Source: Parapristionchus giblindavisi
Lineage: Eukaryota; Nematoda; Chromadorea; Rhabditida; Diplogasteridae
NCBI GenBank assembly: GCA_943737045.1
Contig: CALSFV010000002.1
Location: 930,001-994,000, forward strand
DNA length: 64,000 bases
Reading direction: 5' to 3'
Of this stretch, positions 57,787 to 64,000 are shown one piece after another. The notes beneath the pieces are model-generated. The model worked only from the letters and a program-made list of their open reading frames with translations, did not search any database and was not told the origin of the DNA. Both the position numbers and the translations under genes were made by a program. Positions within the stretch are counted from its first letter, which is position 1, and each line of letters begins with the position of its first letter.

Positions 57787-58512
57787 AGAGAGAGAGCTAG
57801 AGAGAGTGAGAGAGAGAGGGGGGAGGAAGAAAGTCATTTTGCACGAAATCAAGTTTGCATATCTGTACTCCACATCATTTTAGTGGAAACCATTTTTGAA
57901 AGTCAGACAAGCGAGCGAGAATTAATTTTGAGAGAGAGTATATATGTTGAGCGGTCGTTTGTGATCCCAAAGTTGATAATACCACTAAAGGAGGGACGAC
58001 GTGGCAATCCCACACAAAGAACTAAGTGTTATCCACGGAGCATAAGATGGTGGTATGTTTAACCGTTTCTGTGCGTAAAAAGAATTCCACAGGTCTTATG
58101 CTGCGTGGATAACAATTATTTCAATGTGTCTTTGAATCTTGATAGAACAGAAGAAAGCTTGTGTGGACAGACAAAGTACGAAGGATGGACACTGATCGAT
58201 GGGCCAGAATTATCACCAATTGGATACCATAACAATGTGCTGCTTGAAGACCTGTTGGAAAGCCCCCTGCTCGATTGGGTGCTTAGGCACGTAAGGCAAA
58301 TGTGACGATGCATAAGGAAAATAATCGGCAAAGGATGGTGGAATATGCCGTACTCGCAATGACTAACAATCATATCCCAGCATGCTGCTAGCACACCTAG
58401 CACACCAAAGTGCTAGCACACCACAGCGCGAACCTGACAAATATTGATTGATTGATTGAATGACCCACCGCGTTCCTCTTGATGGATGAAGCTGAGTGTA
58501 TGTGTGGTGTGG

Positions 58513-58548
58513 CCAATCGACCGCACCGACAACAGACGATATAAAAAT
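58513..58548 (+). promoter_or_regulatory. CCAAT-TATA module, unit 2
   Basis: CCAAT at 58513 with TATAAAAAT at 58540, spacing 27 bp. This copy has a weaker TATA box (one TA lost) than the other four. Confidence 0.4.
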
Positions 58549-58592
58549 GTGAATGGACGAAAATGAAATTGAAGAGAGGAGAGAGTGATTGA

Positions 58593-58684
58593 CATGCAAA
58601 TTAAACTCTCCGCTCTGGCCACGCTCTCTCTCGCTCTCTTTGTCTACGAGAGAGTATTGCTAATGAGGAGAGCAAATTAGCATA
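58593..58684 (+). repeat. Hairpin A, unit 2
   Basis: Left arm CATGCAAATTAAACTCTCCG differs from the other copies at two or three positions; the right arm is unchanged. The tip is CGCTCTCTTTGTCTACG. Confidence 0.7.
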
Positions 58685-59535
58685 GGGTGATTGTGAGACA
58701 TTTTCAATGATTCTCAATCAGCGGTGCGGTCGGTTGGAGCGCAGAGAGAGGGAGAAAGTGAGTGAGAGAGAGAGAGAGAAGGAGAGAGGGAGAGTGAGAG
58801 CGAGAGAGAGTGGGAGAGAGGGGGGGAGAGAAAGTCATTTTGCACGAAATCCCGTTTGCATATCTGTACTCCACAACACTCTGGTGCAAGACATTTGTCT
58901 TTGAAAGCCAGACAAGCGAGCTAGAATTAATTTTTAGAGAGAGCGTATATGTTGAGCGGTCGTTTGTGATCCCAAAGCGGACATAATACCCATAAAGGAG
59001 AGACGACGTGGCAAGCCCACACAAAGAAATATGTGTTAACCACAGAGCATATAGCTGTAGTAGTGGTAAGTTTAACCGTTTTTGAGCCCAAAAAGTACAC
59101 CACATGACGTATTCTCCGTGGATTACACGTATTTCGCTGTGTATGAATCTTGATAATACCAGAAGAAAGGTTTTGTGGGCAGACAAAGTACGAAGGATAG
59201 CAGTGATCGATGGGCCAGAATTATTACCAATTGGATACATTATAAATTTGTAGCTCGAATACGTTGGAAAGCCCCCTATTCGATGGCGTGATTACCTAAT
59301 GCATCGTTACATTTTGACGGAGACGCGGCGGAGGTTACGGCGTAAGCACGTAAGGCAAATGTAATGATGCATATGGAAAATAATCGGCAAAGGATGGTGG
59401 ACTATGCCCCGCTCCCAATGGCTAACAACCACATCCCAGCACACCACAGTATTAACCTGATAAATATTGATTGATTGATTGAATGACCCACCGCGTTCCT
59501 CTTGATAGATTAATCTGAGTGTATGTGTGGTGTGG

Positions 59536-59572
59536 CCAATCGACCGCACCGACCACAGACGATATATAAAAG
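59536..59572 (+). promoter_or_regulatory. CCAAT-TATA module, unit 3
   Basis: CCAAT at 59536 and TATATAAAAG at 59563, spacing 27 bp, with the same GACCACAGACGA between them. Confidence 0.45.
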
Positions 59573-59615
59573 TGAATGGACGAAAATGAAATTGGAGACT
59601 GGACAAAGTGATTGG

Positions 59616-59706
59616 CATGCTAATTAGACTCTCCGCTCTGGCCACACTCTCTCACGCTTTCTTTGTCTGCGAGAGAGTATTGCTAATGAGGAGAGCAAAT
59701 TAGCAT
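59616..59706 (+). repeat. Hairpin A, unit 3
   Basis: CATGCTAATTAGACTCTCCG against GGAGAGCAAATTAGCATG; tip CGCTTTCTTTGTCTGCG. Closest to the apparent consensus. Confidence 0.7.
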
Positions 59707-60166
59707 GGAGTGATTGTGATACCTTTTTCACGATTCTCAATCAGCGGTGAGGTCGGTTGGAGCGCACCCCAGATAGGGAGACACAGTACGAAGGATGGAC
59801 ACTGAACGATGGGACAGAACTATCACCAATTGGATGCCCTATCAATATGCTGCTCGAAGACGCGTTGGAAAACCCCCTGCTCGTTAGCGTTAGTAATGCA
59901 TCGTTACAATCGCCTTACGTGCCTACGCCGCAACCTCCTCCGCCGCGTCTCCGTCGTTACAGCGGGGGTAACGGCGTAAGCACGTTAGGCAAATGTGACG
60001 ATGCATAAGAAAAATAATCGGAAAGGATGGTGGACTATGTCCCGCTCCCAATGGCTAACAACCACATCCCAGCACACCACAGTGTGTACCTGATAAATAT
60101 TGATTGATTGATTGAATAACCCACCGCGTTCTTCTTGATAAATGTAGCTGAGTGTGTGTGGTGTGG

Positions 60167-60203
60167 CCAATCGACCGCACCGACCACAGACGATATATAA
60201 AAG
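60167..60203 (+). promoter_or_regulatory. CCAAT-TATA module, unit 4
   Basis: CCAAT at 60167 and TATATAAAAG at 60194, spacing 27 bp. Retained even though this unit has lost a third of its length. Confidence 0.45.
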
Positions 60204-60246
60204 TGAATGGACGAAAATGAAATTGGAGAGTGGAGAGAGTGATTGA

Positions 60247-60338
60247 CATGCTAATTCAGCTCTCCGCTCTGTCCACACTCTCTCACGCTTTCTTTGTCTG
60301 CGAGAGAGTATTGCTAATGAGGAGAGCAAATTAGCATG
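60247..60338 (+). repeat. Hairpin A, unit 4
   Basis: CATGCTAATTCAGCTCTCCG against GGAGAGCAAATTAGCATG; the left arm has CTGTCCACACT where others have CTGGCCACACT. Confidence 0.7.
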
Positions 60339-61110
60339 GAGTGATTGTGATACATTTTCAATGATATTCAATCAGCGGTGCGGTCGGTTAGGGCGCAGAG
60401 AGAGGGTGAGAGGGAAAGAGAGAAAGAGAGAGTGAGAGAAAGAAAGAAAGAAAGAAAAAGCCATTTTGCACGAATACGTTTGCACGTTTGCGGATCGATA
60501 CTCCACATCATTTTAGTGGAAACCATTTTTTGAAAGACAGACAAGCGAGCGAGAATTAATTTTGAGAGAGTATATATGTTGAGCGGTCGCTTGCGATCCC
60601 AAATTGGACAATACCCCTGGAGGAGGGACGACGTGGCGTGCCCACACAAAGAAATAAGCGTTATCCACGGAGCATACGACCTGTGTAGTTGTAAGTTTAA
60701 CAGTTTTGGGCCCGAAATGCACGTCACAGGTCTTATGCTCCGTGGATTGCACGTATTTCGCTGTGTATGAATCTTGATAAGAACAGAAGAAAGCTTGTGT
60801 GGGCAGACAAAGTACGAAGGATGGACTCTGATCTACTGATCGATAGGCCAGAATGATCACCAGTTGGATATCAATATGCTGAAGACTTGTTGGAAAGCCC
60901 CCCTACTCGACGGAGTGATGCCCTAAGGAAAAGAATCGGAAAACGATGGAAAATGCCCCGCTCCCAATGGCTAACAACCATATCCCAGCTGCTGTTGCTG
61001 CTGCTAGCACACCTAGCACACCGCAGTGTGAACCTGATAAATATTAATTGATAGATTGAATGACCCACCGCGTTCCTGTTGATAGATGTAGCTGAGTTTG
61101 TGTGGTGTGG

Positions 61111-61147
61111 CCAATCGACCGCACCGACCACAGACGATATATAAAAG
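61111..61147 (+). promoter_or_regulatory. CCAAT-TATA module, unit 5
   Basis: CCAAT at 61111 and TATATAAAAG at 61138, spacing 27 bp, identical to units 1, 3 and 4. Confidence 0.45.
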
Positions 61148-61192
61148 TGAATGGACGAAAATGAAATTGGAGAGTGGAGAGAGTGATTGAAA

Positions 61193-61281
61193 GGCTAATT
61201 AAACTCTCCGCTCTGACCACACTCTCTCACGCTTTCTTTGTCTACGAGAGAGTATTGCTAATGAGGAGAGCAAATTAGCAT
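61193..61281 (+). repeat. Hairpin A, unit 5
   Basis: GGCTAATTAAACTCTCCGCT against GGAGAGCAAATTAGCATG; the left arm has CTGACCACACT. Right arm identical to the other units. Confidence 0.7.
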
Positions 61282-61352
61282 GGAGTGATTGTGATACATT
61301 TTAAATGATTCTCAATCAGCGGTGCGGTCGGTTGGAGCGCAGAGTGAGAGAG

Positions 61353-61501
61353 AGAGAGTGAGAGAGAGATAGATAGAGAGACCAAACTATCTACCGACTA
61401 TCTATGCATTGCAATGATAATTTCAATAGAGCGAACAATTATAGTCGTAATGATATAAGAAGGTCTAAAATTGAAACAAGTTCCCATACTTCTTTATCTC
61501 G
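61353..61501. other. End of tandem array, GA tract and spacer
   Basis: GAGAGATAGATAGAGAGACC, then CTATCTACCGACTATCTATG, then unremarkable AT-rich sequence. Nothing coding is seen. Confidence 0.5.
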
Positions 61502-61597
61502 CTCCTTTCAGTTGTCTCTGGCAATGTTGTCTCGCTTTATTTGTCCACGAGAGACAGTTGCCAGAGCAGAGAGTCAAATTAGCTTGCTTTAAGTTTC
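61502..61597. repeat. Diverged solo stem-loop of the hairpin A type
   Basis: TCTCTGGCAATGTTGTCTCG pairs with CGAGAGACAGTTGCCAGAGC around CTTTATTTGTCCA, followed by AGAGTCAAATTAGCTTGC. It lies about 150 bp after the end of the tandem array, without the CCAAT/TATA module. Confidence 0.6.
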
Positions 61598-61739
61598 ATT
61601 AAGACGATATCATTGTTATTTTCGTATAAGCAGATAATATATCATTAGTTCTCTCTTAGTCAGATTAGATAATAAAAATAATAATCAATAATCATTTAAA
61701 AAACATTTTTTCTTTGTTATACATATTATCCCATCTCAG

Positions 61740-62148
61740 TTACCGTATCAACGGAGTCGTCACTCTTGCCATTATAATTTTCGGATTCGTCGGCAGCGGT
61801 ATGTTGCTGGCACAGGTACAGTGCCCGTGGGCACACGACAACACCCTATCGACAACTGACTTTTCAAGATTCGCAACAGTCGGCTATTCTCGCATCGACT
61901 GTCCGTACACATGGTTATGCTATGCGTCTGGGACACCCTACTGTTGCTTTCGTGTCTCCTTACTTACTGTAGGCACAGATTACGGTATACGATATTTCAG
62001 GTATACCATCGCTGATATTCCAAATAACACCGGTGTTCGGAACGATGGCGTAAATTCTGTTCGTCTTCCAACCAGTGGCGAGTATGTGTGTGTCGGGCAC
62101 GATATGGCAAGTGCTCGCCATAACTCTGGAGAGGTTATTTTGCAATGA
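61740..62148 (+). CDS. Terminal exon, small Cys-containing secreted or membrane protein
   Basis: An open frame follows the acceptor CCCATCTCAG ending at 61739 and stops at TGA 62146-62148, about 135 codons. It opens with a hydrophobic stretch (GVVTLAIIIFGFVGSGMLLA), which would serve as a signal peptide or membrane anchor. A domain with six cysteines follows (QCPW, DCPYTWLCY, YCCF, VCVG). No ATG starts the frame before the hydrophobic part, so an upstream exon with the start codon is expected; I could not locate it. The first in-frame ATG (61801) would cut the hydrophobic segment. The family is not recognised. Coding potential rests on length, the hydrophobic leader and the absence of repeat character. 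Confidence 0.45.
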
Positions 62149-62151
62149 TAT

Positions 62152-62197
62152 TATAATTTACAATTTATAATTTATAATTTATAATTTATAATTTTTA
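62152..62197. repeat. TTATAAT 7-bp tandem repeat
   Basis: About six imperfect copies of TTATAAT just after the stop codon of the preceding exon. Confidence 0.8.
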
Positions 62198-62857
62198 TCT
62201 TTTATTTTTGCTACTTTTATTCACTGTCTTAAATTTTAATTATGTGGAGATTCCGGCCCTTTCCGGCCCCCGTTAATTCTAATTATGTGTAATCAATGAC
62301 TAGAACAAAACCTTGATGCGAGAATAATCGACGTTTATGCCTCCCGTCTACAGTCATTTCAATCCTTTCGCCGTACGGCATAAATCTGTTTTCATTCATT
62401 GAAACAGGGATCGGCAGCGTTTATCTTGGTGTAACGTGCAATCAACAACAACGAATAACATGACGAATAACAGTAAACACAACGGTAATTATGGAGAGAC
62501 GAAGGTATATAGAAGGTGATAGCAGCTGGGCTGCACCATGGCACAGCGTTCTCATGACTTTCAAAGCAAGAACGACCGCTCAACATACAAACTCTCTCGA
62601 ATACAATGGTCTCTCCTTTGTCTTGCTTTGGAAGAAAAATGGCTTGGACCAGAATACTGTGATGGGCGAGAAGACGTGGTGATAACCACGAAGGAGAGAC
62701 CTCGTTGAGAGCGAAATGAAAAGGGGAAATTATTAACTTATGAGACATAATAAATTAACTACTAATGAATTACCTATACAGTTATGGTACAGAATTGATA
62801 CAGTATGAACGAGAGATAGCAACGGGAACGAATAAAAATGTGAAAGTGATGACAACC
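62198..62857. other. Intergenic region with nested inverted repeats
   Basis: Contains TTCCGGCCCTTTCCGGCCCC near 62252. CTTTCAAAGCAAGAAC (62558) pairs with GTCTTGCTTTGGAAG (62620), and GGTCTCTCCTT (62609) pairs with AAGGAGAGACC (62691). The short frame running through it is not convincing as a gene. Confidence 0.5.
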
Positions 62858-63881
62858 TTAGAGAGTTAGACCCTGATCATCCCCTAATGGTTCCACCCGA
62901 ATGTAGGGGCTCATACCACCGGTTGACTTCCATCTTCCTCTTCTCTGAACCTGCTGCAGTGAGGCTCCTGCCTTTAGGGAAAGAGTGGTTCCCGCCACTC
63001 TCAAGGAGTGAGGGGTGAAAGATGGAAGCTCCAGCTGCTTGGTGACTCTCGCGATCTCACTCCTCATCGTCGACGCTGTGATTGCATCTTCCGATGTGAA
63101 CGATGCGAAGAGGGGGCGCGACTCCGGTTTGGGTGGCCCTTGCATCAGCCGGAACTTCTCGAGGACCTCGAGAGCGGCTCCTCCTCTGGCTAGGGTGAAT
63201 GGCGTAGAACGTCCCTCCGCTTCTTGGTCGTTCTTCGCCCTTGCCACGAAGACCGAGAAATGAACCGTGTCCGATTCCTGAACCAAAGATGAATCAATAT
63301 CCACTATCGCCCGAGGGCCCCTTCCCTGTCCATTCTAAGCTACGCTAACGTACCTCCTTAGTGACCTTGAGATCACTCCATCTCAATGCGAGGACTTCCG
63401 ATATCCTCATCAGTGCTCCAACGCTCAGCACCATCCACGCACCGAATCTCGTGTCCGCCCTCTCCCTGCTCTGTGCACAGAACTCCACGATCTTAGTCAG
63501 GTGATCTTCTGGTATGTTCGGAGTCCGTTTCGGTGGCTTGGCTCTCTTGGCCATCTTGGCAAGGGATGCGATGATCTCGTCCGAATTCGCGTCCAGGGCT
63601 CCTCGTCCAACCGCGAACTCGAACGCGGCCTTGGCCGTAGCCACCGCACTGGCGCCCGCTCCTTCCGCCGCCTTCGCAATCGTGTAGACCAATAATGAAG
63701 TGGGCCTCTCCGGCTTCAGACATCGTGAAGGTTCTCCTGGCTTCTTCACTCCTGACATAGGCCTTGAGAGTCGCCTCCGCGACCGAACTCCGCGCGGCCT
63801 TCTCCAGCGTCTCCACCAGATCGAATCGTCCCATCCTCCGGAAGGCCTCCTCCACCAACTCGAACATCCTCGCCTTCTCAC
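62858..63881 (-). CDS. Tyrosine recombinase (phage-integrase fold), frameshifted, 5' end outside window
   Basis: Reading leftward from 63881, after acceptor TATTTACAG, the frame gives EKARMFELVEEAF and LKAYVRS, the N-terminal SAM-like part. It shifts by one base near 63723 into a frame carrying PTSLLVYTIAKAAEG, then MRISEVLALRWSDL. Past 63354 a further frame change is needed; a 28-nt GT..AG segment (63326-63353) restores it, too short for a normal intron. The last part (62858-63325) has AKNDQ, HSLRVAGTT, GRWKS and PYIR. The catalytic set is complete: Arg in RISE, Lys in AKND, His and Arg in HSLR, Trp in GRWK, Tyr in PYIR. Such enzymes are carried by DIRS-like retroelements, Cryptons and Ngaro elements. 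The stretch is much richer in GC than its surroundings, which fits a recently arrived element. Which element is undecided. Confidence 0.75.
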
Positions 63882-64000
63882 CTGTAAATAGACTCTGTTA
63901 CTATATCGTGAACCTCTCCCTTGTGTTCCTTTGAGGGTGGGTGGGCGGTCCACGTTACACCAACGAAAACAGCCTAGAATAACGAAAACACTCGAAGCGG

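Larger units (their letters stand above)
56757..57830. repeat. Tandem unit 1 (about 1074 bp)
   Basis: First of five head-to-tail units. Order inside: CATTTTGCAC start; TATATGTTGAGCGG; hairpin B (56962-57066, GTTATCCACGGAGCA against its mirror); GGATGGACACTGATTGATAG; hairpin C (57247-57355, TGCATCGTTACATTTTCCTT against its mirror, arms about 40 bp); TTGATTGG; CCAAT and TATA boxes; hairpin A (57584-57671); TCAGCGGAGCGGTCGGTTAG; and a GA tract that ends the unit. All three hairpins are present. Confidence 0.8.
57831..58833. repeat. Tandem unit 2 (about 1003 bp)
   Basis: Same order as unit 1. Hairpin B at 58028-58112 is intact. Only the right arm of hairpin C remains (58279-58311); its left arm is deleted. 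The A hairpin is at 58593-58684. A short duplication, TAGCACACCTAGCACACCAA, lies near 58389. Confidence 0.8.
58834..59764. repeat. Tandem unit 3 (about 931 bp)
   Basis: Hairpin B (59034-59129) is diverged and hairpin C (59309-59372) has lost most of the left arm. The A hairpin is at 59616-59706. The GA tract at the end is missing and the unit runs straight into unit 4. Confidence 0.75.
59765..60455. repeat. Tandem unit 4 (about 691 bp, internally deleted)
   Basis: Starts directly at AGTACGAAGGATGGACACTG, having lost the first third including hairpin B. Hairpin C is complete (59898-60005) and the A hairpin is at 60247-60338. The unit ends in GAGAGAAAGAAAGAAAG. Confidence 0.78.
60456..61352. 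repeat. Tandem unit 5 (about 897 bp)
   Basis: Hairpin B is well preserved (60659-60750, GGAGCATACGACCTGTG against CACAGGTCTTATGCTCC). Hairpin C is lost. A CTGCTGTTGCTGCTGCTAGC stretch precedes the CCAAT/TATA module. The A hairpin is at 61193-61281. The array ends in a GA tract followed by unrelated sequence. Confidence 0.78.

Noticed and set aside
57100..60860. Frames of 60-180 codons in the tandem units
   Set aside because: They differ between copies of the same unit, cross hairpins and GA tracts, and share no conserved reading frame across the five units.

Overview
The window reads as eukaryotic, most likely nematode, DNA. The genes are broken into many short exons with GT..AG introns and TTTCAG-type acceptors. 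One gene starts 29 nt downstream of a TTTTCGCTTTCAG site that looks like a spliced-leader acceptor. A diplogastrid such as Pristionchus would fit the small-exon architecture, but that is a guess from style and not an identification.

Layout. Bases 1-40658 are one tandem satellite with a monomer of about 321 bp (roughly 118 copies). It enters from the left edge and ends abruptly at 40658. The array is a patchwork of higher-order repeats with different multi-monomer periods (642, 1605, 1926, 1954, 1986 and 4876 bp). Two non-autonomous DNA transposons interrupt it, each with a clean 8-bp target duplication: 27959-29334 and 37565-38776. The second carries a 72-bp retro-insertion inside it. There are no believable genes in the array; the 80-codon reading frame that recurs in monomers is a by-product of the repeat.

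Unique DNA starts at 40659. A plus-strand gene (40901-45576, nine visible exons) encodes the C-terminal three quarters of a saccharopine dehydrogenase-like oxidoreductase (SCCPDH family). Its N-terminal Rossmann exons should lie just upstream, where the satellite now stands. Its introns hold a hAT-type element (41233-41966), a Tc1/mariner-type palindromic MITE (44862-45376) and several hairpins. Converging on it is a minus-strand gene of 22 exons (54062 down to 46556; 731 codons, every exon phase consistent). It encodes a type I membrane protein with a signal peptide, a 24-cysteine glycosylated ectodomain, one transmembrane helix and a long tail ending in a Lys/Glu/Asp-rich segment. I do not recognise its family.

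From 54 to 61.5 kb the DNA is repeat territory: a MITE upstream of the membrane-protein gene, a perfect 20-bp-arm hairpin, a 1-kb inverted repeat, and then five tandem copies of a 0.7-1.07 kb unit (56757-61352). Each copy has a CCAAT box exactly spaced to a TATA box and a conserved stem-loop just downstream; other hairpins in the unit survive in only some copies. Relatives of that stem-loop are scattered through introns of both genes. This array is the most interesting unexplained structure here. The window closes with a likely terminal exon of a small Cys-containing secreted or membrane protein (61740-62148) and a GC-rich, frameshifted tyrosine recombinase on the minus strand (62858-63881), probably from a DIRS- or Crypton-type mobile element. 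Coordinates of repeat-block edges are approximate because they were read by eye.
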